DNA from: Brevibacillus fortis
GTDB taxonomy: Bacteria > Bacillota > Bacilli > Brevibacillales > Brevibacillaceae
Direction of reading: 5' to 3'
Length of the DNA: 64,000 bases
NCBI RefSeq assembly: GCF_003013395.1
Contig: NZ_PXZM01000006.1
Location: 1-64,000 of the forward strand
The position numbers and the translations under genes are program-made. This document shows positions 24,024-32,019 of the stretch, piece after piece. A model generated the notes under the pieces. The model made no database searches. It was given only the letters and a program-made list of their open reading frames with translations, and was not told where the DNA came from. Position 1 is the first letter of the stretch. Every line of letters begins with the position of its first letter.

Positions 24024-24644
24024 ATGGAAATCGCCATTCATGAGATAGAACGACAGGAAAAATACAAGCTTTTGATCGGATGTATCGTCCCAAGGCCGAT
24101 CGCTTGGGTCACCTCATTAGGGGAGGGAGGGATCGTCAATGCCGCTCCTTTCAGTTATTTTAATGTCGCCAGCATTGAGCCGATGATGGTTTCGGTTGCC
24201 GTCATGCGCAAGCCGGGTAGCGTCCCGAAAGATACGGCACGAAACATCATACAAACGGGAGAATTCGTGGTCAATATGGTGGACGTTCACAATGTGGATG
24301 CGGTCAATCAGACTTCTGCTGATTATCCGCCAGAGATCAGTGAAGTAGAGGCATTGGGGCTGGAAGTCGCTCCTTCTGTTCGCGTCAAGGTGCCGAGGCT
24401 GCGTGCATCCCGCATCCATTTTGAGTGCAAGCTGCATCAGATTGTGGAATTAGGGAGTCCGACGACTTCGGATTTAATTATCGGGGAAGTGGTGCATGCT
24501 CATGTAGAGGATGAACTGTATCATGCAGGACGGATCGATTCCGCAGCGTTTGCACCCGTTAGCAGATTAGCGGGCCATACGTATGCGACTCTGGGCGAAC
24601 GGTTTGATCGTCCACGCCCCGTTTATGAGCCACCGGTCAAATGA
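24024..24644 (+). CDS. flavin reductase family protein (FMN-binding split barrel)
   Basis: A 206-residue FMN-binding split-barrel protein. The family signature is LLIGCIVPRPIAWVTSLGEGG and NAAPFSYFNVASIEPMMVSVAV, followed by KDTARNI and GEFVVNMV. Such proteins supply reduced flavin to oxygenases or act as oxidoreductases themselves. It is third in the homogentisate operon, 19 nt after hmgA. Its role in the pathway is unclear; no monooxygenase component lies nearby. Confidence 0.88.
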   Translation: MEIAIHEIERQEKYKLLIGCIVPRPIAWVTSLGEGGIVNAAPFSYFNVASIEPMMVSVAVMRKPGSVPKDTARNIIQTGEFVVNMVDVHNVDAVNQTSADYPPEISEVEALGLEVAPSVRVKVPRLRASRIHFECKLHQIVELGSPTTSDLIIGEVVHAHVEDELYHAGRIDSAAFAPVSRLAGHTYATLGERFDRPRPVYEPPVK

Positions 24645-24760
24645 TTGATCTCCGCCCAGCGACGGAGGACAAATCCCTCTACGGACCATTTTACCGGAAT
24701 CGCCTATCGGGTATCCTGTAGATACAAGGCAAGCGGATACTGTAGAGAGGGTGGAATGCA

Positions 24761-25108
24761 ATGATGGAAAGACGACTATACCGTTCTCATGATAAACGGT
24801 TATTTGGGGTTTGTGGTGGGATTGCGCAATTCTTACGCATTGACTCTACGCTGGTACGTGTAGGAGTTGTCGTTCTCACTGTTTTTACAGGAGTACCGAT
24901 TTTGTTTTACTTGCTGATGGCGATGATCATGCCAAAGGAACCGCAGTGGTCATACGCTTCTGACGGTTTCCCGATGCATGATGCACCGTATAGTGGACAT
25001 GCACGCATGAACGATTTGGATCAGGAAATTGACCGTCTGGAGAAGCGTGCTTTGGTACAGGAAGTATATCGCCTGCGCGAAGAGTTGGGTAAATATAAAG
25101 GGCTTTAA
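24761..25108 (+). CDS. PspC-domain membrane protein
   Basis: A 115-residue protein with an N-terminal PspC domain (RLYRSHDKRLFGVCGGIAQFLRIDSTLVR) and one or two membrane segments (VGVVVLTVFTGVPILFYLLMAMIMPKE). A hydrophilic tail ends in a coiled coil (LDQEIDRLEKRALVQEVYRLREELG). PspC proteins sense or bind partners at the membrane during envelope stress. No pspA is adjacent. The start is a double ATG at 24761 after GAGAGGGTGG. Confidence 0.88.
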   Translation: MMERRLYRSHDKRLFGVCGGIAQFLRIDSTLVRVGVVVLTVFTGVPILFYLLMAMIMPKEPQWSYASDGFPMHDAPYSGHARMNDLDQEIDRLEKRALVQEVYRLREELGKYKGL

Positions 25109-25131
25109 AGTAAAAAGGGAATTCTAGAGCA

Positions 25132-25190
25132 GAACTGTGACCCGTTAGTTGGATACTTTGAAAAAAGTGACCGGCTAACGGGTTTTTGTG
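25132..25190 (+). repeat. hairpin repeat, copy 1
   Basis: GAACTGTGA (25132-25140) precedes a 12-pair stem, CCCGTTAGTTGG (25141-25152) with CCGGCTAACGGG (25171-25182, two G-T pairs), around an 18-nt loop, then TTTTTGTG. Copy 2 at 25588 has the same flanks and loop but a different, still perfectly pairing stem. It may also end pspC transcription. Confidence 0.7.
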
Positions 25191-25404
25191 TTGTAATCAT
25201 CATGAACAAATTAAAAGATTGTTCCTACGTAGCAAAAAAGAAAAAGAAATACTTCGGTTGATCGGACAGGGATTATCTGATTCTGAAATCACAACATCAC
25301 AGCATATAAGCCTTTCAACAGTCAGAGCTCATGTGAGAAACGTTTTAGCAAGTGAGGCACTGGGTCTCTATTCTGAATCAAAGGAGAAATTTAATGATTC
25401 TTAA
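25186..25404 (+). pseudogene. LuxR-type HTH remnant
   Basis: The translated stretch has a LuxR/GerE-type helix-turn-helix (SKKEKEILRLIGQGLSDSEI, then HISLSTVRAHVRNVLASEALGLYS), covering nearly the whole output domain. There is no receiver or ligand domain, no ribosome site and no good start (a TTG inside the tail of the hairpin repeat). Its 3' end overlaps the start of the next small gene. It is best read as a decayed regulator fragment inside the repeat-bounded patch; a tiny functional HTH protein cannot be excluded. Confidence 0.5.
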
Positions 25405-25549
25405 AAAAAGACTAATAGGAATTTTTGGCATAGTATTACTTTTTTCAGGAGTAGTTGTTCCATTGGGCATTGCTCCAAAAGAAGCGTGGTACTACACATC
25501 TCTACCAGGTTTCATTCTGCTGTTGGTGTCAAGCTTCATAAAAAAGTAG
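25394..25549 (+). CDS. small membrane protein
   Basis: A 51-residue protein with two predicted membrane segments (LIGIFGIVLLFSGVVVPLGI and SLPGFILLLVSSFI) joined by a short loop (APKEAWYYT), and basic ends. ATG at 25394 with AAAGGAG seven bases upstream is convincing. It lies between the two hairpin repeats, after the HTH remnant. Family unknown. Confidence 0.6.
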   Translation: MILKKRLIGIFGIVLLFSGVVVPLGIAPKEAWYYTSLPGFILLLVSSFIKK

Positions 25550-25585
25550 TACTCATTTATAAAGTGCTTTATCAATGAGTCGGGT

Positions 25586-25650
25586 GTGAACTGTGACCCG
25601 CTAGACAGATACTTTAAAAAAAGTGACTGTCTAGCGGGTTTTTGTGTTTC
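25586..25650 (+). repeat. hairpin repeat, copy 2
   Basis: GTGAACTGTGA precedes the 12-pair perfect stem CCCGCTAGACAG (25597-25608) with CTGTCTAGCGGG (25628-25639), around the loop ATACTTTAAAAAAAAGTGA, then TTTTTGTG. Compared with copy 1 both stem arms changed together while flanks and loop are conserved. Confidence 0.7.
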
Positions 25651-25678
25651 ATTTAAACGCTTTTTCAAATATTGTTCT

Positions 25679-25693
25679 CGGGTCACAGTTCAG
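25679..25693 (-). repeat. inverted end of the hairpin repeat
   Basis: GGTCACAGTTCA is the reverse complement of the TGAACTGTGACC found at the left edge of both repeat copies. It may be the right terminal inverted repeat of a small element beginning at 25132 or 25586. Confidence 0.5.
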
Positions 25694-25819
25694 GCGTAAA
25701 AGCCGCAAAAATCTATTTCCCCGTTTGCCTTATTTGATCTTACGAAAAAATGGTCTGCAACTTCTGGCGATCGCTGCATAACATGTAAGGTGGAAAACCT
25801 ACATAGGGAGGGAAAAGTA

Positions 25820-25999
25820 GTGTATCTCGGCGTGTTCGATTTGAATCAGCGTTTGGAGCAAACCCGCAAAATTCTGCGGGAAAAGCAACATCTGAAAAAA
25901 CTGATTGAAGAAGACATTCATGACTTGGAAAAAGACGTCAAAGAATTAGAAGCGATGACGGCGAAACAAGAAAAGTATGCGACCAGTGCCCAGCGCTAA
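25820..25999 (+). CDS. small coiled-coil protein
   Basis: A 59-residue, highly charged protein predicted to be one long helix or coiled coil (LNQRLEQTRKILREKQHLKKLIEEDIHDLEKDVKELEAM). GTG at 25820 follows AGGGAGGGA; the open frame extends upstream without another ribosome site. No family recognised. A terminator follows. Confidence 0.6.
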   Translation: MYLGVFDLNQRLEQTRKILREKQHLKKLIEEDIHDLEKDVKELEAMTAKQEKYATSAQR

Positions 26000-26027
26000 A
26001 AACAGCTGGATGAGCGACAAAAGAAGG

Positions 26028-26067
26028 AAGTGGCAACTGCCGGAAAAAGGCAGGGAGCCACTTTTTT
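26028..26067. terminator. terminator between the coiled-coil gene and the TetR gene
   Basis: AAGTGGC...CTGCC pairs with GGCAG...GCCACTT around GGAAAAA, followed by TTTTTT. The flanking genes are convergent. Confidence 0.8.
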
Positions 26068-26662
26068 AATTTTGAATCGCTTGGTCCAAAACTTTTTCAA
26101 CGATGGCAGGAACCATGCGGATCGCTGCACTATCGGTGCCGTACGTCTGGCTATCCGCGTAAGTACCTTCCATCAACAAGATAAGCGTATAGGCCAGCTC
26201 GCATGGATTCGAAGCGCCAAGGGCAGTCGTGCGTTCCAAAAAAGCGTCGCGGATTCGTTTCTGATGCGAGCAAACCAACTCGCGAACAGGATGAATCGGA
26301 TCAGGAAACTCTACAGCTACATTGATAAAGCAACAGCCGCGAAATTGCTCATTGGTCGCTCGCTCAGCCAAATCAGCAAAAAACTGAATGATTTGCTCTC
26401 GTGGCCGTTTGGGGTGTTTGGCAATGCTCTCTTCCCACTCTTGCCAAAAAACATCCTGCTTCCTCGTCATGTAGGCGAGAATCAGGTCTGTTTTCGAGGA
26501 AAACTGCCGATAGACGCTCATTTTATTCATGCCAGCACGCTCAACAATGGCGTCTACACTGACGGCATGGATCCCTTCTTGATAAAACAATTCTTCAGCA
26601 GCATTCAAGATGATCTCTTGTGCTTTTTCACGCGGCACGCGAGGCCGTTTTGCTTCCGTCAT
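26066..26662 (-). CDS. TetR family regulator
   Basis: A 198-residue repressor with an N-terminal HTH (ILNAAEELFYQEGIHAVSVDAIVERAGMNKMSVYRQFSSKTDLILAYM) and a TetR_C-type ligand half (FRGCCFINVAVEFPDP, like AcrR-type regulators of YxaF/LmrA kind). It lies 14 nt downstream of the LLM oxidoreductase on the same strand, so it is the second gene of that operon. A 22-bp dyad in the operon promoter is its likely operator. ATG at 26662 is favoured over 26668 by spacing from GGGGGA. Confidence 0.88.
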   Translation of the reverse strand: MTEAKRPRVPREKAQEIILNAAEELFYQEGIHAVSVDAIVERAGMNKMSVYRQFSSKTDLILAYMTRKQDVFWQEWEESIAKHPKRPREQIIQFFADLAERATNEQFRGCCFINVAVEFPDPIHPVRELVCSHQKRIRDAFLERTTALGASNPCELAYTLILLMEGTYADSQTYGTDSAAIRMVPAIVEKVLDQAIQN

Positions 26663-26676
26663 ATACATTCCCCCAT

Positions 26677-27702
26677 TTAGGACTCCCAGACGTCGGCGAC
26701 AATTTCAAAAGAGCGCACACGATCGGCATGGTGGTACATTTGCGTCGTAATCATGAGTTCATCTGCTCCTGTAGCGTCGAGCAACTCTTGCAGTTTGCTT
26801 TTCACGGTAGCAGGGCTGCCGATGATCGAAGAACGTAGCTGCGCTTGGACAGACAGTTTTTCGAATTCGCTCCATAGCTCATCCATATTGTCCACAGGTG
26901 GTTGGATTGGCTTGAGATCACCACGGACGAGATTTAAGAATGCCTGATAATGAGAGGTGGCCAGTCGATTCGCGAGCTCATCCGTATCGGCTGCCATCAC
27001 ATTGACGCCAACCATGGCATATGGCTGATCCAGCACTTCCGATGGACGGAAGCAATGGCGATACGTTTGCAGCGCAGGCAAGGTAAAGTTCGGTGAAAAA
27101 TGTCCTGCAAAGGCAAACGGTAACCCGAGCATACCTGCCAGTCGCGCTGAGAAATCGCTGGATCCGAGCAGCCAGATCGGGATGTTCAGACCTTCGCCAG
27201 GGATAGCGCGAATAGCTGATGCTGACTCACTGGTTTGTGGACGAAGATATTCACGCAGCTCCTCCAAAAGCTCCGGGAAATCCTCTCCACCAATCCGCAA
27301 ATCTCGGCGTAGCGCTCGTGCTGTTCGTTGGTCTGCCCCGGGTGCTCGCCCAAGACCTAAGTCGATCCGGCCTGGATAGAGAGACTCCAGTGTCCCAAAT
27401 TGCTCGGCGATGACGAGCGGAGCGTGGTTAGGCAGCATAATGCCGCCTGAGCCTACACGGATTTTGCTGGTGCCACCGGCTATGTGACCGATGAGAACGG
27501 AGGTGGCAGAGCTGGCTACACTGGGCATCGCGTGGTGTTCGGCGAGCCAGTAACGTGTAAAGCCCCATTTTTCCACCTGTTGCGCCAGATCGAGACTGTT
27601 TTTGTACGATTCAGCAGCATTGCTGCCTTCCGTAATGGGGGCTAAATCGAGAACGGACAATGGTATGTCTCGTAGTTGCTTAAATGAGATTGTATCGGAC
27701 AT
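26677..27702 (-). CDS. LLM-class flavin-dependent oxidoreductase
   Basis: A 341-residue luciferase-like monooxygenase-family protein (F420/FMN TIM barrel). Typical stretches: [82 protein letters not shown] and [27 protein letters not shown]. This subgroup (LLM_1346/MsnO8-type) has no assigned substrate. ATG at 27702 after AAGGAGGG. It is the first gene of an operon with a TetR regulator and is preceded by a near-perfect sigma-A promoter with an operator. Confidence 0.9.
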   Translation of the reverse strand: MSDTISFKQLRDIPLSVLDLAPITEGSNAAESYKNSLDLAQQVEKWGFTRYWLAEHHAMPSVASSATSVLIGHIAGGTSKIRVGSGGIMLPNHAPLVIAEQFGTLESLYPGRIDLGLGRAPGADQRTARALRRDLRIGGEDFPELLEELREYLRPQTSESASAIRAIPGEGLNIPIWLLGSSDFSARLAGMLGLPFAFAGHFSPNFTLPALQTYRHCFRPSEVLDQPYAMVGVNVMAADTDELANRLATSHYQAFLNLVRGDLKPIQPPVDNMDELWSEFEKLSVQAQLRSSIIGSPATVKSKLQELLDATGADELMITTQMYHHADRVRSFEIVADVWES

Positions 27703-27747
27703 GGGATGGAACCCTCCTTGTGCATAGCGGTTGCTGGTCTGATTAAG

Positions 27748-27769
27748 TTTGTTACTGAGTAGTAACAAA
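27748..27769 (-). promoter_or_regulatory. TetR-type operator
   Basis: A perfect 9-bp inverted repeat, TTTGTTACT / AGTAACAAA, around GAGT (plus strand). It lies between the transcription start and the LLM gene, where a bound repressor would block elongation or initiation. Confidence 0.75.
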
Positions 27770-27779
27770 ACGTACTTGC

Positions 27780-27808
27780 ATCATACGAACCGCAAGAAGG
27801 GATGTCAA
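27780..27808 (-). promoter_or_regulatory. sigma-A promoter of the LLM-TetR operon
   Basis: On the minus strand TTGACA (27808-27803), a 17-bp spacer and TATGAT (27785-27780). Confidence 0.85.
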
Positions 27809-27846
27809 CGCTTGAATGTGCGACCGAGCACATTGGGAGAAAAAGA

Positions 27847-27873
27847 AAAAGCCCTGACAATGCAAGGGCTTTT
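27847..27873 (-). terminator. terminator of map
   Basis: AAAAGCCCT / AGGGCTTTT dyad directly after the map stop codon in reading direction, with TTTTTC following on the minus strand. Confidence 0.8.
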
Positions 27874-27882
27874 CGTACATCC

Positions 27883-28629
27883 TTATTGTTTTGTTAAGAT
27901 AACAGGTCCATTCGCGGTAATCGCGAGGGTGTGCTCGTATTGAGCGGACAGCTTGCCATCGCGTGTACGTGCTGTCCAACCATCTTCATCGACCATCGCA
28001 TGGTAGGTCCCGATGTTCAGCATGGGCTCAATGGTAATGACCATGCCTTCTTTGAGGCGTTGTCCTCGGCCTGGAGGGCCAAAGTGAGGAACAAATGGCT
28101 CCTCATGCATTTCCTGCCCGATACCATGTCCGGTAAAATCGCGTACGACGGAATAGCCTTGCTCTTGCGCATACGTTTGGATGGCGTGGGAAATGTCACC
28201 GATCCGATTGCCTACGACTGCTTGCTCGATACCGAGATACAGCGATTTTTCAGTGACTTCCAGCAGTCTTTTCGCTTCAGGGGACACGGTTCCCACTTCA
28301 TAAGACCAAGCGGAGTCAGCCAGCCAACCGTTTTTGCGAACAACCATGTCGATGGTAACGATATCGCCATCACGCAAAGGCTCTTTTTTCGGGAAGCCAT
28401 GGCAGATGACATCATTTACTGAACCGCATGTGGCATAGGGATATCCATGAAACCCTTTTTGCTCAGGGGTCGCGCCATTTTTAGCCAAAAATTCTTCTGC
28501 GAATTGATCAATCTCCCAGGTAGAAATGCCTGGACGAATCATCTTGGCAATCTCACGATGACAAGCAGCCAAAATCTTGCCTGCTGCATGCATGAGTTCA
28601 ATTTCTTCAGGTGTCTTGAGGATAATCAT
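27883..28629 (-). CDS. map: methionine aminopeptidase, type I
   Basis: Removes the N-terminal methionine from nascent proteins. It is 248 residues, the usual bacterial type I length. Metal ligands are visible: Asp in GDIVTIDMVVRKNGWLADSAWSY (two Asp), His in GHGIGQEMHEEP, Glu in GMVITIEPMLN and Glu near the end (AQYEHTLAIT). The start follows a GGAGAAGGAGAG ribosome site. Monocistronic, so it is probably the second map copy outside the ribosomal-protein operon (inference). Confidence 0.95.
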   Translation of the reverse strand: MIILKTPEEIELMHAAGKILAACHREIAKMIRPGISTWEIDQFAEEFLAKNGATPEQKGFHGYPYATCGSVNDVICHGFPKKEPLRDGDIVTIDMVVRKNGWLADSAWSYEVGTVSPEAKRLLEVTEKSLYLGIEQAVVGNRIGDISHAIQTYAQEQGYSVVRDFTGHGIGQEMHEEPFVPHFGPPGRGQRLKEGMVITIEPMLNIGTYHAMVDEDGWTARTRDGKLSAQYEHTLAITANGPVILTKQ

Positions 28630-28761
28630 CGACTCTCTCCTTCTCCTCGTTAGTCAAGAACTCTCTATAGTATATAGTGTAGTCCCGTTCTGCGCCAATT
28701 GCCACACTGAAAACGGCATGGTAGGATGAGGGAGAAATAATCAACCCTGGGGGTAGGTAGC

Positions 28762-29514
28762 GTGGACAAGTTTCAAGAACATCTGGCGAACTACCAGATT
28801 CATGTAAAAGAAGACGTGGAAAAACGTATTGCCTTTATTCGTGAGCAAATTGACGGAAATGGCCTTGGCGGTGCAGTCGTCGGTATTTCTGGTGGGATTG
28901 ACAGTGCCGTTACAGCAGCGCTTTGTGTTCGTGCATTAGGTTCAGAACGCGTTATTGGCGTTTGGTTGCCTGCTTACTCGCAGACGGTTCATGAAGAAGA
29001 TTCCAAGCGTCTTGCTGAAGCGATCGGATTGAATTTGCACACGGTAGATGTAGGGCCAGCCTACGACGCTTTGGTCCCTGTTATCGAAGGTGTACTTGGG
29101 CTTGATGACAAAACAAAGGGAAATACAAAGGCTCGTTTGCGCATGACAGTGCTGTATGCCATCGCTAACCAAAAAGGTTACTTGGTAGCGGACACGTGCA
29201 ACCGAAGTGAGATTCATGTTGGCTATATGACAAAGGGTGGAGACGGTCTTGCCGACTTTAATCCAGTAGCAAGTCTGACCAAGCATGAGATGCGGATTCT
29301 CGCTGCTGAGCTCGGAGTACCTGGAGCGATCATTACGAAGCCGCCTTCTGCCGATTTGTGGGAAGGGCAGACGGATGAACAGGAGATGGGTTTCACCTAT
29401 GAGGATCTGGATCGTTTGCTGATTACAGGAGAAACTCGACCGGAAGCCAAAGAACGCATTGATTACCTGCATAAAATCTCTGAACATAAGCGCAACATCA
29501 TGCCAGGCATATAG
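28762..29514 (+). CDS. nadE: NAD synthetase (ammonia-dependent)
   Basis: Converts deamido-NAD to NAD with ATP and ammonia. It has 250 residues and only the synthetase domain, without an N-terminal nitrilase/glutaminase part. The PP-loop SGGIDSAVTAAL is near residue 44; GYLVADTCNRSEIHVGYMTKGGDGLADFNPVASLTK is the family signature. GTG at 28762 with GGGGGTAGG upstream. Only 2 nt separate it from the next metallo-hydrolase gene. Confidence 0.94.
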   Translation: MDKFQEHLANYQIHVKEDVEKRIAFIREQIDGNGLGGAVVGISGGIDSAVTAALCVRALGSERVIGVWLPAYSQTVHEEDSKRLAEAIGLNLHTVDVGPAYDALVPVIEGVLGLDDKTKGNTKARLRMTVLYAIANQKGYLVADTCNRSEIHVGYMTKGGDGLADFNPVASLTKHEMRILAAELGVPGAIITKPPSADLWEGQTDEQEMGFTYEDLDRLLITGETRPEAKERIDYLHKISEHKRNIMPGI

Positions 29515-29516
29515 AT

Positions 29517-30341
29517 ATGGCACAATCCTATCAGCTGTTTACGAGTTGTCTGTGGCAAACGACCAGTGCAGTCGTATCAACCGAGCAACGTCTCTACTTG
29601 TTTGATCCTGCCTATTTTCCCCATGAGATAGAGGCGATTGCTGACTATGTGCAAAGGGAGAGGAATGGAAGAGAACTTGTTCTCGTCCTGACTCACGGAG
29701 ATTGGGATCATGTTGTCGGGGTCGGCAAATTTCCGGATGCCACAATCATTGCACAAAAGGAAATCCTCACTGGTGGACGGATCGAGAAGAAACTGAACAA
29801 GGCGAAACGGTTTGACGGTTCGTATTACGTGGTCAGATCGTATGAAGTAGGAATGCCGAAATTCACGAAGTTAGTAGAGGATGCCCAAGATTGGCAGGAA
29901 GTCTTTTTCCTGCCTGTACCAGGACATACACCCGATCAGATGGCGACTTTGTTCCGGGAGCAGAAGCTGCTTGTTGTCGGTGATATGCTGTCCAATTTGG
30001 AGTTCCCGTTTATCGATGATAGCAGTGCCTATCTGGATAGTTTGGAAAAAATCGAGCAATTGGTTCTTCAAGGAAAAGTGGAAGAAGTCATTCCAGGACA
30101 CGGTGTACCTGCAAAAGGACGCGAGGAAATCCTGCATCGAATTGAACGGGATCGCCAGTACTTGTTGGATGCACGTGCAGTCGTTTTCGAGGGTATTACC
30201 AATAACGTAGAGGAAGACGTACGGAGAGAGCAGTTTTCACAACTGACGTATGATGGTGTGTCGATCGATGAACATCTCCACTCTGCTCATGACCAAAACC
30301 GGGATCAACTATGCAAGGAAGCTCTTTCGCCGAAAGGTTGA
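29517..30341 (+). CDS. metallo-beta-lactamase-fold hydrolase
   Basis: A 274-residue MBL-fold protein. The zinc motif is THGDWDHVVG (H-x-D-x-DH, the first His position conserved and the second replaced by Asp), with PGHTPDQMA, VVGDMLSN and PGHGVPAKG for later ligands. The first gene of its transcript is nadE, 2 nt upstream. The variant THGDWDH motif is shared by several MBL subfamilies of unknown substrate. No targeting signal. Confidence 0.85.
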   Translation: MAQSYQLFTSCLWQTTSAVVSTEQRLYLFDPAYFPHEIEAIADYVQRERNGRELVLVLTHGDWDHVVGVGKFPDATIIAQKEILTGGRIEKKLNKAKRFDGSYYVVRSYEVGMPKFTKLVEDAQDWQEVFFLPVPGHTPDQMATLFREQKLLVVGDMLSNLEFPFIDDSSAYLDSLEKIEQLVLQGKVEEVIPGHGVPAKGREEILHRIERDRQYLLDARAVVFEGITNNVEEDVRREQFSQLTYDGVSIDEHLHSAHDQNRDQLCKEALSPKG

Positions 30342-30405
30342 TTATTCCGCGGTTTTATAAGATAATAGGGGTTACGCAAATCTTTCTAGGAAAGAGGTGG
30401 AACAG

Positions 30406-30627
30406 ATGTCTACAACTGAATTGATGCTGAGAACAAGTCTGGAAGGACGTGTGAAGCGTACGTTGCAAACGTACTTCCGTCGCCCTAACGACGTGTTGAT
30501 CAAGGAGAGCCTGGGAGCGAACGGTTTGTCCCCAGAGCAAGTGGAAGTAACCTTGGAGCTCATGAATGAAGAGAAAACTGTTGCCGAAATCATGGAGCAC
30601 CTGCGCGATAAAGGCTACTTTGCATAA
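30406..30627 (+). CDS. small conserved-looking hypothetical protein
   Basis: A 73-residue soluble helical protein (TTELMLRTSLEGRVKRTLQTYFRRPNDVL, then SPEQVEVTLELMNEEKTVAEIMEHLRDKGYF) with a pattern like a small winged-helix or helical-bundle domain. ATG at 30406 follows AAGAGGTGG; a GTG at 30397 lies within that site. Family not recognised. A strong terminator follows. Confidence 0.65.
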   Translation: MSTTELMLRTSLEGRVKRTLQTYFRRPNDVLIKESLGANGLSPEQVEVTLELMNEEKTVAEIMEHLRDKGYFA

Positions 30628-30637
30628 CATTGCGAGC

Positions 30638-30681
30638 AAAAAAGACCGGACTGACATTTGATTGTCGGACCGGTCTTTTTC
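30638..30681. terminator. bidirectional terminator
   Basis: AAAGACCGG-CTGACA and TGTCGG-CCGGTCTTT form a long near-perfect stem flanked by A-run and T-run. It lies between convergent genes. Confidence 0.9.
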
Positions 30682-30691
30682 GTTCGAGCGA

Positions 30692-31177
30692 TTAAGGTGT
30701 AGGGCTTCCCTCGGGCAACGAGCGCCGTATTTTCTTGCGGCGATACAAGTGAAGGCCAGTTAAGACGAGAAAATAGCTCGTGAACGCGACAATCAGCCCC
30801 ATGATGGCACTCCCAGTAAAATAGGCAAGTCCTTTTTCTTTCACCCAGACAAGCCATTGCCTCCCAGGCTCGTGATGGACAAAATGCCCTTGTAACGGTT
30901 TGCCGATCAACACGTATCCAATATTGTAATTGAAAAGGATGAAAAGCGGTAAGATGAGCTTTCCGATAACAAACGCAACTAAACCAGCGGGCAAGCTGGC
31001 ACGAAACAGTTTGCAAAGTGGGAAAAGCAACAGAAACGCGAGTCCAAAAGTAGGCAGGGTAATGAACTCGATGAAGATTCCGAGTGAAAATCCGCGGGCG
31101 ACAAAAGCTGGAGCCCCTTTCATTCTCAGCACCTTGTAGTATTCGAATTTTAGCTTTCGATATGTTTTTTTCCACAT
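30692..31177 (-). CDS. DUF2062 membrane protein
   Basis: A 161-residue protein of the DUF2062 family with three to four membrane segments. A basic N-terminal region (KKTYRKLKFEYYKVLRMKG) is followed by GAPAFVARGFSLGIFIEFITLPTFG, the family signature, and LVAFVIGKLILPLFILFNYNIGYVLIG. The function is unknown. Start at 31177 is the best-placed ATG; a longer frame upstream has no ribosome site. Confidence 0.82.
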   Translation of the reverse strand: MWKKTYRKLKFEYYKVLRMKGAPAFVARGFSLGIFIEFITLPTFGLAFLLLFPLCKLFRASLPAGLVAFVIGKLILPLFILFNYNIGYVLIGKPLQGHFVHHEPGRQWLVWVKEKGLAYFTGSAIMGLIVAFTSYFLVLTGLHLYRRKKIRRSLPEGSPTP

Positions 31178-31389
31178 CCGTGCTATCCCTCGTTTGTCCC
31201 AAGTCATTTGTCTGTGAAATCCCTTAAGGGTATGGCGAACGGTGAAGCTGGATCCGTTTTTAGGTTGATGCTGTAGAGTATCTCCAAATTGGCAAAAATT
31301 AATAGTTGCTATACAAGCTCTGATTTGTGAATGCGCCTTTCTTTTGGCATAATGGAAGAGGGCAGCTTGCTGGAAAAGTGGTGACATTC

Positions 31390-32019
31390 GTGGAAGATGT
31401 AATGGGAACCTTTGGTGACTATATTTCGCAATATGGGTATGGCGCCTTGTTTGGATTGTTCTTTCTGGGAATTTTGGGGATGCCCTTGCCTGAAGAAACG
31501 CTGCTCGTTTTTTCTGGATTTCTTGTTTCAACGGGAAAATTGGAATTTTGGCCTACTTTTTTCGTCTGCTTTCTCGGTTCCGTTACAGCGATGACAGTGG
31601 CATACTGGATCGGCAGAACATTAGGCTACCCTTTTCTCGAACGATATGGGAAACGACTGGGGATCGGCTATACCGTTTACAAAAAAACGGAAGAGTGGTT
31701 TAATCGCGTCGGTAAATGGGCGCTTCCACTAGGCTATTTTATCCCTGGTGTTCGTCAATTTACGGCCTATTTTGCCGGGATCACGCGATTGCCGTTTCCG
31801 ACTTTCATGCTCTTTACCTATTTGGGTGGGCTGTTTTGGAGCTTGCTTTTCGTGACGCTTGGCTGGCAATTAGGAGAACGCTGGGATGAGCTGTTTGATT
31901 TGATAGCCCGTAACCTCGCGATTTTCTTTATCGCTTTGCTCGCATTGATCGCAGCCTGGTCGTATTTCAGACACAAGGCGAATGTAAAAAAGCAATTACG
32001 GAGGGATCAGAATGAGTGA
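31390..32019 (+). CDS. DedA family membrane protein
   Basis: A DedA/VTT-domain protein of about 209 residues; members move or flip phospholipid and undecaprenyl-phosphate carriers. Signatures: GYGALFGLFFLGILGMPLPEETLLVFSGFLVS and the cytoplasmic re-entrant motif GYFIPGVRQFTAYFAGITRLPF. Several membrane segments follow. The start is uncertain: GTG codons at 31378, 31381, 31390 and ATG 31402 are in frame and none has a strong ribosome site; 31390 gives a family-like N terminus. It overlaps the next gene by 8 nt. Confidence 0.88.
   Translation: MEDVMGTFGDYISQYGYGALFGLFFLGILGMPLPEETLLVFSGFLVSTGKLEFWPTFFVCFLGSVTAMTVAYWIGRTLGYPFLERYGKRLGIGYTVYKKTEEWFNRVGKWALPLGYFIPGVRQFTAYFAGITRLPFPTFMLFTYLGGLFWSLLFVTLGWQLGERWDELFDLIARNLAIFFIALLALIAAWSYFRHKANVKKQLRRDQNE

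Noticed and set aside
25492-25686. Minus-strand frame over the small membrane gene and repeat copy 2
   Set aside because: It has no ribosome site or recognisable motif and runs through the hairpin; the plus-strand gene at 25394 explains the region.
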